DNA of 6,887 nucleotides from Planctomycetaceae bacterium (GCA_020426085.1 JAGQQP010000223.1:1-6887); one strand, 5' to 3'; positions 1 through 6,206 are shown, counted from the stretch's first letter. Numbers and translations are program-made. Notes: generated by a model not told the origin, from the sequence alone.

Positions 1-57
1 GTCTTGAAAACAGGTGGTGCTGCAAAGTACTTGTGGGTTCGAGTCCCACGGCTTCCG
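1..57 (+). tRNA. tRNA-Ser(UGA), 3' part, cut by the window edge
   Basis: The visible part starts in the anticodon stem. The anticodon loop is CTTGAAA (3-9) with anticodon TGA at 5-7, which reads UCN serine codons. A long variable arm follows, as expected for a class II tRNA such as serine. The T arm is perfect: GTGGG (33-37), loop TTCGAGT, CCCAC (45-49). The 3' acceptor strand GGCTTCC (50-56) is followed by discriminator G57, the usual base for tRNA-Ser. The next bases are CTT, so CCA is not encoded and must be added after processing. The 5' half lies outside the window. Confidence 0.93.
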
Positions 58-142
58 CTTGAATGTAGTAACAGACTGCAGGTTTGAAAGAGGTCTGCAG
101 CTGAATTGAAAAAGATGAAAAAACCGTGAATTTTAAGTGATT

Positions 143-228
143 GGAAGGTAGCCGGATACGGTTTGCCGGACCGCACTGCTAATGCGTGTGCCTGCCAGGG
201 TGTGTGGGTTCGAATCCCATGCCTTCCG
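143..228 (+). tRNA. tRNA-Ser(GCU)
   Basis: This is a complete 86-base class II tRNA. Acceptor strand GGAAGGT (143-149) pairs with GCCTTCC (221-227) with one T:G wobble, and discriminator G228 is typical of serine. The D arm is CCGG/CCGG. The anticodon stem is closed by CGCA/TGCG around loop CTGCTAA, giving anticodon GCT at 178-180, which reads AGC/AGU. A long variable arm contains a short CCT/AGG stem. The T arm is GTGGG, TTCGAAT, CCCAT. CCA is not encoded, since CTT follows. Its 3' end closely resembles that of the preceding tRNA-Ser, as expected for serine isoacceptors. Confidence 0.96.
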
Positions 229-249
229 CTTTATAACCAGATACGATAT

Positions 250-324
250 GGTGTTCGTAGTGTAATGGTTTTGCACATAACACTGTGACTGTTAAAGAGG
301 CGGGTTCAATTCCCCCCGAACACC
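250..324 (+). tRNA. tRNA-His(GUG) with encoded G-1
   Basis: Acceptor GTGTTCG (251-257) pairs perfectly with CGAACAC (317-323). G250 can pair with discriminator C324 and is the G-1 identity base typical of bacterial tRNA-His. The D arm is GTGT/GCAC. The anticodon stem is TAACA/TGTTA around CTGTGAC, with anticodon GTG at 285-287. The variable loop is five bases long. The T loop TTCAATT is normal, but the T stem GCGGG/CCCCC contains a C:C mismatch (C301 against C315, standard positions 50 and 64). CCA is not encoded. It lies 21 bases after tRNA-Ser(GCU) and is probably cut from the same precursor. Confidence 0.94.
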
Positions 325-338
325 CCTTTAGAAAAGAC

Positions 339-342
339 AGGA
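339..342 (+). promoter_or_regulatory. ribosome binding site of the HNH gene
   Basis: AGGA lies seven bases before the ATG at 350 and supports that start. It sits in the 25-base gap after tRNA-His, so tRNA 3'-end processing would leave a short mRNA leader that still carries this site. Confidence 0.6.
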
Positions 343-349
343 ATCCAAC

Positions 350-946
350 ATGGTGTCATCAACGCTGGAGCGGCCAACGCTGATACTTAACCGAAACTGG
401 CAACCGGTCGGTGTAACGACGGTGGCTCGGGCTGTGGTTAAAATCTGGAATGAGACGGCGCGGATCGTTGATCCGTCTGACTATCAGACCTATTCCTGGG
501 CTGATTGGGCGCAGCTCAAACCTGAGGATGACGAACTGGCTATCCAGAGCAGTCATTCCCGGTTCCGGGTTCCCGAAGTGATCACGCTGCTGAAATATGA
601 CCGAGTGCCCCGTAACGTGGTGACATTCAGTCGGCGGAATGTTTTTAAACGTGACCACTTCACCTGCCAGTATTGTGGCTGTCAGCCTGGTAGTGAAGAG
701 CTGACGATTGACCACGTTACTCCCCGTTCTCAGGGGGGTGAAACATCCTGGAGCAATTGTGTGCTGGCTTGCGTGGAATGCAATTCTCGCAAAGCGGCCC
801 GTACTCCCGGTCAGGCTGGTATGAAGCTGCAGAAAGAACCGGTTCGTCCTAAATGGAAACCATTCTATGCCATGCAGAACATGCGGATTGACAGCTGGTC
901 GCGCTTTATCAGCGAGACCTACTGGAATGTAGAACTGGAATCTTAA
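350..946 (+). CDS. stand-alone HNH endonuclease-family protein
   Basis: This 198-residue protein has a zinc-stabilised HNH (beta-beta-alpha metal) fold at residues 94-150. Visible landmarks are CQYC (C106, C109), DH (D121, H122) in TIDHVTPRSQGG, N136, CVEC (C141, C144) and the following N145 and K148. H122 is the expected general base, N136 the central Asn, and the four cysteines probably bind a structural zinc. The family is known for metal-dependent DNA cleavage or nicking (McrA-like, COG1403). The N-terminal 90 residues (LILNRNWQPVGV, PEVITLL) belong to a widespread bacterial subfamily, common in planctomycetes and cyanobacteria, whose cellular role is not established. No restriction methylase, phage or intein partner is adjacent, so restriction or homing is not supported. 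The start is backed by AGGA at good spacing, and the gene ends at a strong terminator. It is probably co-transcribed with the tRNAs upstream. Confidence 0.9.
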   Translation: MVSSTLERPTLILNRNWQPVGVTTVARAVVKIWNETARIVDPSDYQTYSWADWAQLKPEDDELAIQSSHSRFRVPEVITLLKYDRVPRNVVTFSRRNVFKRDHFTCQYCGCQPGSEELTIDHVTPRSQGGETSWSNCVLACVECNSRKAARTPGQAGMKLQKEPVRPKWKPFYAMQNMRIDSWSRFISETYWNVELES

Positions 947-955
947 AGCAGACCG

Positions 956-990
956 GTCCCCCTGAGTGATGGCTCAGGGGGACTTTTTTT
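956..990 (+). terminator. intrinsic terminator of the tRNA-HNH unit
   Basis: A perfect 11-base-pair stem (GTCCCCCTGAG at 956-966, CTCAGGGGGAC at 973-983) with a six-base loop is followed by seven T residues (984-990). It begins nine bases after the HNH stop. Its T tract overlaps the stop codon (989-991) of the convergent DUF11 gene. Read on the - strand the hairpin has no T tract after it, so it is a good terminator only for + transcription, though it could block or stabilise the 3' end of the opposing mRNA. Confidence 0.93.
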
Positions 991-3709
991 ATTGCAGTTT
1001 GTCGAGGACGGGGATTGCTTCTTCCTGGTTGAGAGGCTTTTCCATCTGTTTGGACTGTACCTGTACCAGAACACGCGCGTCTCCTTTGTTGCGTGCTGCC
1101 AGCGTCAGTTCAAAATTGAGTGCCTGTTTGGCTGCCAGTTCTTGAGCCGGTTCGAAGATGATATAGGATCCGGCCTGCTGATAGCGTCCTGGCCCCTTCG
1201 CTGCGACAAAGACCAGTTCTTTCGGAATTTTGACCCGAAACTCAACATTGGTGGCAGAGGCGCTTCCCTGATTGATGAGTTGCACCTGCATGGCCATTTT
1301 CTCGCCGACTTCCAGCGGACCTTTTAATTCGCTGGTTTCTACTTTCAGTAATGCTTGACCAATTACAACGGTTTCCGATTGGAGATTAGCGGAAAACTGG
1401 GTGTTGTTATCAGTGACCACCTGGAGAGTGCTGATTTTCTTGCCGACTTCCGTTGGTTCGAGTTCAATCGAAAGAGTTTGCGTACTGCCGGCGGCCAGTT
1501 CTTTGAGATCCCACTGAACGACATTTCGAACCTGATCGAACTTGCCGTTATTGGAAGCAGACAGAAACTTTATGCCGGGGGGAATCGACTCAAATACCGA
1601 AATATTCTGGATCGTGTTTTCGGTGTTATTGGTAATCGAGTTCTCGTACTCCCCTTTACTGCCCAGATATCTGTTTTTGGGCCCTTTGCGGGTCAGCAAA
1701 AACTGCTCCCCATTTCCAATGACTTTCAGGGGGACTTCTGTTTCTGCTTTGAGATTCCCATCGCCTACCACGCTGGAAATATTTTTGCCAGCACCGGGTT
1801 TTACAGCTTTGAGCTGCAGTTGAATCTGTTTGGTTTCACCAGCGGGAATGATGCCGACACTGTACTCGAGATCGTCTCCACCCGGATGTGAGAACTGAGG
1901 GGGGATGATACTGCGGACATACACGTTTTTCGCATCACCGGTTCCACTGTTGGTAATTGTATAATTAACGACCGTAATTTCGCCTGGTTTTACGGCTTCG
2001 GGTTGATCCGACTTAATCACCAGCTTCGGGGATGTGATTTTTGTTTCTGCTGCAACTTCCGTCACAAAATTGACGGTGGCGACACTACCGATCTGACCGG
2101 CGTGTTCCGGGATGACACGGATTGAGATTTTCTTTTCCACTCCCGGACCCATTTCTCCCAGTCGCCAGATGATCCGGTCGCCAATTTGCTCGGCTCGGGG
2201 AATGGTTCCCGTCAACTTTGCTCCCTGGGGAATCCGGTCTTCCACAATCACAGACTGGGCTGATGTTGTGCCGCTGTTCTTGACGAGAACGTGATAAATG
2301 AATGGCTGGCCCAGCACCGCTTCAGGAGGCGCCATCTTCTGAATGGTCATTTTTGGGGACTGAGTTTTCAGGTGGACTGCAGCAGCTGCCGGTTCACGGG
2401 TAAGCGGCTGATTACCTTCTACCAGGCTCAGAGGTTTCGTGTCTTGAGCCGGTGATATTTCAATCGGCTGTGGTGCTGAAGTGTTTGCTGTTTTGTCCAT
2501 GCCCTCAACAGAAAATAAAGGAGGCTCCTGCAGATTCAATTCCGGCTGACGTTTTTTAATAATCACAACATCAGATTCTTCTTTAGCAGGGACCGGCTCT
2601 GGTTCAATTTTTGCAGATGGTTCCACTGTAAATGGGACATATTTCGTTTCTGGTAATTTCACTGGCTCCGGCTCAGGAGTGGGAGTGGAATTAAACTCTG
2701 GTTCCATTGCCGGTCTGGAAGGAGTCGTTTCCGGTTCGGACTGAAACGGATTGAATTCCGGTTCCACAGTCGGAGTCGGTACGGGAGTTTCAGGTTTTGC
2801 TACAGGAGCTGGTTGAGGCCCATTCTTCGGGGCGTCTTCGAAGGGATTCAGCTCGACGGCAGGTGTTGGCGTCTCAAGCGACTCGACAGGCCTGGGGCCG
2901 TTATCGGGTTCGGGGAGTTCCATTTTGGCTGGTAAACTGCCTGATTTGAAAGGGCTTTCTTCCGTTTCTGGTTCCAGGTTGATTCGGGCAGGCTCGGGAC
3001 GAGTTACAGGTTGATTCGCTGATGGTGTGTCAAACGGATTTGAAGATTCTGACTTCTCGGTAAAAGCTTCTCTCGGGGGAACCTTCGTAACCGGGTTTTC
3101 TTTGACGGCAACATTCGCGTTTGTGGGAGATCCAAACTGGGGGCCCGCGTCAAATTCGGGGAGAACTGGTGTAGAAGGAACTGCAGGTTCTTTCTGTGAA
3201 ACAGCGGGGCTGTCTTCAGGGATGGTGAAAGGGTTCTCTGAGAGATCAGGGGTTTTCATTTCCGGTGGTTCCCGGAAATCCAGACCTTTCGCCGGGGAAA
3301 GCAGTTCAGCCTTCTCCACGGGTTCAAATTCACTGGCAGCTGCTGATTCATGATCACCGGTAGTAGATTCTTTCGTGGCGGCGGTGAGTCTGATTTTTGA
3401 AAGAGGGGAATTCGAATTGGGGGCAAACGGAGAATCATCTTTGACGGTTTTCTCTGCTTTGAGAGGGAGTGCATTCCGCGCTGCCATTTCAGAAAGTTCA
3501 GCAGGCACCTGATCTGTGGAGACTGAATCAGATTCGCCGAGTGAAATTCCGGGCGTTGTAGATGGTTGTTCCGAGTCCAGAACGTTCATCTGGCTCATCT
3601 GGTGTTCCAGACTGCCGGACTGAATTCCTTTTTGCGCCTGAAGAAACATTAATACGCCAAGTCCTACGACTCCGGCGACAGCGACCAGCTTGATTGCTAC
3701 ATTCGGCAT
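989..3709 (-). CDS. membrane-anchored or secreted DUF11-repeat protein with Pro/Glu-rich spacer
   Basis: This 906-residue protein has three parts. Residues 4-24 form a hydrophobic segment behind a short N-terminus with one lysine, either a signal anchor or a signal peptide (possible cleavage near FLQA, residue 25). Residues about 45-445 are low complexity, rich in Pro, Glu, Thr and Ser and probably disordered, with recurring SPF/NPF motifs at 93, 159, 224, 252, 288 and 320. Residues about 452-890 hold four immunoglobulin-like DUF11/CARDB-type repeats, starting near 452, 561, 667 and 785. The first three show pieces such as VKNSGT, ITNSGTGDAKNV and IPPGIKF, and the last has LINQGSASATNV. Such repeats are common in planctomycete cell-surface proteins and are thought to be structural or adhesive; no enzymatic motif is visible. 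The ATG is supported by AAGGGAG four bases upstream, inside a small hairpin shared with the gene at 6191. It is the last gene of the co-directional - strand row. Confidence 0.88.
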   Translation of the reverse strand: MPNVAIKLVAVAGVVGLGVLMFLQAQKGIQSGSLEHQMSQMNVLDSEQPSTTPGISLGESDSVSTDQVPAELSEMAARNALPLKAEKTVKDDSPFAPNSNSPLSKIRLTAATKESTTGDHESAAASEFEPVEKAELLSPAKGLDFREPPEMKTPDLSENPFTIPEDSPAVSQKEPAVPSTPVLPEFDAGPQFGSPTNANVAVKENPVTKVPPREAFTEKSESSNPFDTPSANQPVTRPEPARINLEPETEESPFKSGSLPAKMELPEPDNGPRPVESLETPTPAVELNPFEDAPKNGPQPAPVAKPETPVPTPTVEPEFNPFQSEPETTPSRPAMEPEFNSTPTPEPEPVKLPETKYVPFTVEPSAKIEPEPVPAKEESDVVIIKKRQPELNLQEPPLFSVEGMDKTANTSAPQPIEISPAQDTKPLSLVEGNQPLTREPAAAAVHLKTQSPKMTIQKMAPPEAVLGQPFIYHVLVKNSGTTSAQSVIVEDRIPQGAKLTGTIPRAEQIGDRIIWRLGEMGPGVEKKISIRVIPEHAGQIGSVATVNFVTEVAAETKITSPKLVIKSDQPEAVKPGEITVVNYTITNSGTGDAKNVYVRSIIPPQFSHPGGDDLEYSVGIIPAGETKQIQLQLKAVKPGAGKNISSVVGDGNLKAETEVPLKVIGNGEQFLLTRKGPKNRYLGSKGEYENSITNNTENTIQNISVFESIPPGIKFLSASNNGKFDQVRNVVQWDLKELAAGSTQTLSIELEPTEVGKKISTLQVVTDNNTQFSANLQSETVVIGQALLKVETSELKGPLEVGEKMAMQVQLINQGSASATNVEFRVKIPKELVFVAAKGPGRYQQAGSYIIFEPAQELAAKQALNFELTLAARNKGDARVLVQVQSKQMEKPLNQEEAIPVLDKLQ

Positions 3710-3723
3710 GGGACTCCCTTCCC
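3710..3723 (-). promoter_or_regulatory. RBS hairpin element before the DUF11 gene
   Basis: On the - strand GGGAAGGGAGTCCC abuts the ATG at 3709. GGGA can pair with TCCC, which puts the Shine-Dalgarno core AGGGAG in the loop. An almost identical element (6194-6206) precedes the secreted-protein gene. The stem is only four base pairs, so its stability in the cell is uncertain. Confidence 0.45.
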
Positions 3724-3976
3724 GGTGAATAAGCTCTTAAGTTCTACAGAAATCTGACAGGCATCAATTTTTTACACGATATCCAGATCGTTTTCTGTTA
3801 CCTCGGATGCTGCAAAATGTGGTCTCAGACTCTATTTAAACATGAACACCACAACATGCGGGGGTTTCATAGCAAAATTTACAATTCAGGGGAAGAGAAT
3901 ATTTGCGAAAATTTACGTATCTGCTTGCAAAAGATGATGATAGAGCTCTCAGCACGTAAATCAGAAGACGCGCGGC
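3710..3976. other. 267-base intergenic region between the cyclase-like gene and the DUF11 gene
   Basis: This is AT-rich and shows no clear sigma-70 promoter or intrinsic terminator on the - strand. It contains two direct copies of AAAATTTAC on the + strand (3874-3882 and 3908-3916), 34 bases apart. Those copies are candidate protein-binding sites or part of a promoter for the DUF11 gene. The + strand reading frame that crosses this region is antisense to the cyclase-like gene and is not believed. Confidence 0.5.
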
Positions 3977-4906
3977 TTATTCAGACTGCGGAGGTTCGGT
4001 ATCAAAATCAAACCATTTCATGGCACTGCTCATCGGTTCGATTCGCAGAACGACATAACCGTCCTGAAAAATACGTACAGTTCCAGTCGACTCTGAAACG
4101 GCGATCGCGATTGCCCCGGTCTCTTTTGAGATGGCAGCGGCTGCCCAGTGTCGGGCCCCCAAGCCTTTGGAAAGGGTTAACCCTTCCGCCGAGGCGTTTA
4201 AAATTCGTCCTGCTGATTGCACAACTCCATCGGAACTGATGATGAAGGCTCCGTCAATCTGAGCAAGCTCTTTCATACTCTCTTTGACGCGTGGATTATT
4301 TACCATGCGGTCTTTTTGGGAGTAGCCTTTAAATGGATCATGAACCTGTTCGTGTGAGGCGGCCAGGACCTTACGATGATTTCCCACCACAAATAAGGCA
4401 CCAACGGGTTTTCCTTCACGTCCTTCGCGACCAATCTCGACGGCCAGATCGACGACTGCCCGTAATGTCTGCAGGGGGACTTTGGTTTCCAGGCGTTGCA
4501 AGTCCCGAGAAGTCAGTTTCGCCAGATGGTCAGCCAGACTGACAATGCTGAGTGAATCTGCATGTTCCCGTTCGAAACCGGCATACAATGCAATAATCCG
4601 ATCTCCTGAAGCCAGAATTTCATCTGCGATGGCTTCCAGGATGGCCTGACTGATCTGAACCTGTCGCGTCTGTGGTTCATGAATCAGCGGAACCAAAGCA
4701 ATTCCGTCTTCCTGGGCAGCGCGTTGGACATCCGGCTTGTCTGAAGAGACGACCAGTCGCAGTTTGCTTAACGATTTACTGATTTCCAGGAAGTCATAAG
4801 GAATATCTGCTAACAGGAAGACGACTTCAATCTCACAATCACTGGCGAGGCGTTTCGCCGCTTTTAACAAGCTGATCAATTGTGGAGAAAGCTCTACCCG
4901 ATTCAT
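3977..4906 (-). CDS. diadenylate cyclase-like protein (DisA_N domain with N-terminal alpha/beta domain, DacZ-like)
   Basis: This 309-residue soluble protein probably makes the second messenger cyclic di-AMP from two ATP. Residues about 163-285 form the DAC (DisA_N) domain: GALFVVG, then DGA (218-220) in DGAFIISSDG, then GLGARHWAAAAIS with RHW at 252-254, then VSESTG (SES 271-273). Family enzymes usually have DGA and a GTRHR-type motif; here these read DGA and GARHW. The DGA, the Arg-His pair and the SES serine are kept, while Thr is Ala and the last Arg is Trp. Residues about 1-140 are an alpha/beta domain resembling the pyruvate-kinase C-terminal-like domain of archaeal DacZ, not the transmembrane segment of CdaA nor the C-terminal DNA-binding part of true DisA. 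The ATG at 4906 is chosen because it begins just before the conserved part and has GAG seven bases upstream. An in-frame TTG at 4918 has no ribosome binding site. Activity is inferred, and the altered motif leaves some doubt. Confidence 0.85.
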   Translation of the reverse strand: MNRVELSPQLISLLKAAKRLASDCEIEVVFLLADIPYDFLEISKSLSKLRLVVSSDKPDVQRAAQEDGIALVPLIHEPQTRQVQISQAILEAIADEILASGDRIIALYAGFEREHADSLSIVSLADHLAKLTSRDLQRLETKVPLQTLRAVVDLAVEIGREGREGKPVGALFVVGNHRKVLAASHEQVHDPFKGYSQKDRMVNNPRVKESMKELAQIDGAFIISSDGVVQSAGRILNASAEGLTLSKGLGARHWAAAAISKETGAIAIAVSESTGTVRIFQDGYVVLRIEPMSSAMKWFDFDTEPPQSE

Positions 4907-5136
4907 GTCCGGTCTCAATTGCAGCGCTGATGGTTAATGACACAGTGGTTTTGTTGCTCGTGCCATTTCAGGTAGTTGACCATTTATTAAGATAGCGTTA
5001 GCCGCATCATCCGTAGTGTACGAATACTGCAGGCAGGAATGTTGTTCAGTCTGTGTTCACTGGGGTGTGGGACAGAGCTGATAGCTACGTGAAATGGTTG
5101 ATTGCAAGGATTTACATACCTTTACGGCGATCTCTA

Positions 5137-5164
5137 AGTGTAAAATAATTATCGCCAGCGTCAA
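5137..5164 (-). promoter_or_regulatory. possible sigma-70 promoter of the cyclase-like gene
   Basis: On the - strand TTGACG (5164-5159) and TACACT (5142-5137) are 16 bases apart, matching five and four of the six consensus bases. Transcription would begin near 5130, leaving a leader of about 220 bases. This is a consensus match by eye only. Confidence 0.35.
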
Positions 5165-5187
5165 CACACAACTACTGATCGGCTCTC

Positions 5188-5208
5188 AAAAAATGAGACG
5201 TTTCCTCA
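5188..5208 (-). terminator. weak possible terminator after the secreted-protein gene
   Basis: On the - strand TGAGG, loop AAACG, TCTCA form a five-pair stem including one G:T, followed by six T residues. It lies about 40 bases after the stop at 5247 and before the proposed promoter of the next gene, which is the right place. The stem is short and not GC-rich, so efficiency may be poor. Confidence 0.3.
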
Positions 5209-5246
5209 GGTCAGATCCATTTTTGTTACTCGGAGCCCGATTCGGG

Positions 5247-6191
5247 TCACTCAGCGGCAGTCTCAGCAGTTTTCTGAGCTAGCGAAGCGGGATCAACCAG
5301 TGTCTCGACAACGCTGGTGATCGCACGCATGGCTCCCTGCCCATCAAAGACGCCGACCTGGGCTTTGTCCAGAGAGACATCCTGAGAGGCGATCACTCCC
5401 TTGTCCAGATCCAGCTTAATTGTTCCGGCAGGGGTTTTTTGAATCAGCTGAATGCTGAATTTAGGGTCATTGAGCCGTTCCATGATCTTGGTTTTGAAGG
5501 TAATGACTGCCAGATTATCCTCGACAGACTCCAGGGTGAAGATTCGACGGATGGGAACTTTTTTGCGCAATACTTTGCTGACAGAAACTTCTGCTTCAAA
5601 GTCTTCATTCCAGCTGTCGCCGATTTTGACAGAGTCTTCCGGAAGGGGAATCAGGAATCCCAGGCTGCGAGATTTATCATTTTCGAGCTTTTCCGGACCT
5701 TTTTTAGTGATTTCTTTAAAAGTGGAACCTTCAGAAGTCGTTTGCAATTCCAGCACGGTAATGACTTCGCCCGTCGGTGAGTAAATGATGCGTGAAGGGC
5801 GGCCGATAGTCTTGCGGATCGGGATAAACTGTTCCAGATCTTTCTCTACAGGCTGAATGCTGTCAAAGGTAGCGGGTGTACCACCATTAAACTGCACGCT
5901 CATCTGTACGCGGTCAATCATGGTTTCCAGCGTGGCGTTGCCGGACTCATCAACGGCAACCACCCGGTAGTGTTTTTGTGTTTGAGTCGAGTTGACAGTC
6001 GTCTCTATCGCCCCATTTAGTTGGACGGTGAACTGATTCTGTGCATCGACCGCATAATGCACAAAGTCACCAGGCGTAAATTTAAAGCGCAGGGAGTAGG
6101 TCGTTGCGTCTTCTTCGGCCTGTAATACAGAAACCGGTGTCGAGAACTGGCAGACGAAAAGTGAAAGCACACAGAACACAAAAGACCGCAT
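5247..6191 (-). CDS. secreted protein of unknown function with signal peptide
   Basis: This 314-residue protein begins with a signal peptide: MRSF, a hydrophobic core (residues 5-17), and a likely cleavage after VLQA (residue 25), giving a mature start EEDATTY. A cysteine at 14 (LFVC) lacks a good lipobox, so a lipoprotein is unlikely. The mature part is beta-rich and resembles a family common in planctomycetes: FKFTPGDFVHYAVDAQNQ at 36-53, a VDESGNATLETMID segment at 80-93 that reads like a description-of-change motif around a central strand, IYSPTGEVI at 136-144, and IPLPEDSVKIGDSW at 181-194. I recognise this general layout, but no function is established. No catalytic motif stands out. 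The start is well supported by AAGGAG six bases before the ATG. It lies 122 bases after the NAD kinase stop on the same strand, and a shared transcript is possible but unproven. Confidence 0.82.
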   Translation of the reverse strand: MRSFVFCVLSLFVCQFSTPVSVLQAEEDATTYSLRFKFTPGDFVHYAVDAQNQFTVQLNGAIETTVNSTQTQKHYRVVAVDESGNATLETMIDRVQMSVQFNGGTPATFDSIQPVEKDLEQFIPIRKTIGRPSRIIYSPTGEVITVLELQTTSEGSTFKEITKKGPEKLENDKSRSLGFLIPLPEDSVKIGDSWNEDFEAEVSVSKVLRKKVPIRRIFTLESVEDNLAVITFKTKIMERLNDPKFSIQLIQKTPAGTIKLDLDKGVIASQDVSLDKAQVGVFDGQGAMRAITSVVETLVDPASLAQKTAETAAE

Positions 6192-6193
6192 CA

Positions 6194-6206
6194 GGGACTC
6201 CTTCCC
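6194..6206 (-). promoter_or_regulatory. RBS hairpin element before the secreted-protein gene
   Basis: On the - strand GGGAAGGAGTCCC lies two bases before the ATG at 6191. With flanking A6207 and T6193 it can form a five-pair stem AGGGA/TCCCT with the Shine-Dalgarno core AGGAG in the loop. It is the counterpart of the element at 3710-3723. Confidence 0.45.

Larger units (their letters stand above)
4907..5246. other. 340-base intergenic region, mostly leader of the cyclase-like gene
   Basis: No convincing gene is present. Reading along the - strand there is a CCCGATTCGGG palindrome right after the upstream stop (5236-5246), a weak hairpin with a T tract (5188-5208), a plausible sigma-70 promoter (5137-5164), and then about 220 bases of leader before the ATG at 4906. 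The leader contains two very short reading frames (4987-5010, seven codons plus stop; 4915-4983, 22 codons plus stop), both without good ribosome binding sites. It also has an 8-base inverted repeat (TGAAATGG at 5090-5097, CCATTTCA at 4963-4970) that could close a leader domain. It does not match a riboswitch class that I recognise. Confidence 0.5.

Noticed and set aside
76..100. CTGCAG...CTGCAG hairpin between the two tRNA-Ser genes
   Set aside because: It has six pairs with a 13-base loop and no T tract. CTGCAG is its own reverse complement, so two copies automatically look like a hairpin. At most it is a processing spacer.
31..230. Similar stretches of about 29 bases at 32-60 and 203-231 that look like direct repeats or attachment sites
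   Set aside because: They are the T arms and acceptor ends of two serine tRNAs, so the similarity is tRNA homology. No integrase or element lies between them.
956..983. The 956-983 hairpin as a bidirectional terminator
   Set aside because: The stem is symmetrical, but on the - strand the bases after it are CGGTCTGC and not a T tract.
1355..1891. Open frame of 178 codons on the + strand
   Set aside because: It lies wholly antisense to the DUF11 repeats, which have clear domain structure. It has no ribosome binding site or recognisable motif. The frames at 992, 1542, 2112 and 3027 are rejected for the same reason.
3817..4239. Open frame of 140 codons on the + strand that starts in the intergenic region
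   Set aside because: More than half of it is antisense to the conserved DAC domain, the translation is of low quality, and no ribosome binding site is seen.
4907..4918. TTG at 4918 as the start of the cyclase-like gene
   Set aside because: It has no Shine-Dalgarno sequence and adds only four residues. The ATG at 4906 with GAG at suitable spacing is simpler, but the TTG is not fully excluded.
5094..5282. Open frame of 62 codons on the + strand across the intergenic region
   Set aside because: It has no ribosome binding site or recognisable motif, and its end runs antisense into the secreted-protein gene. It also overlaps the proposed - strand promoter and terminator.
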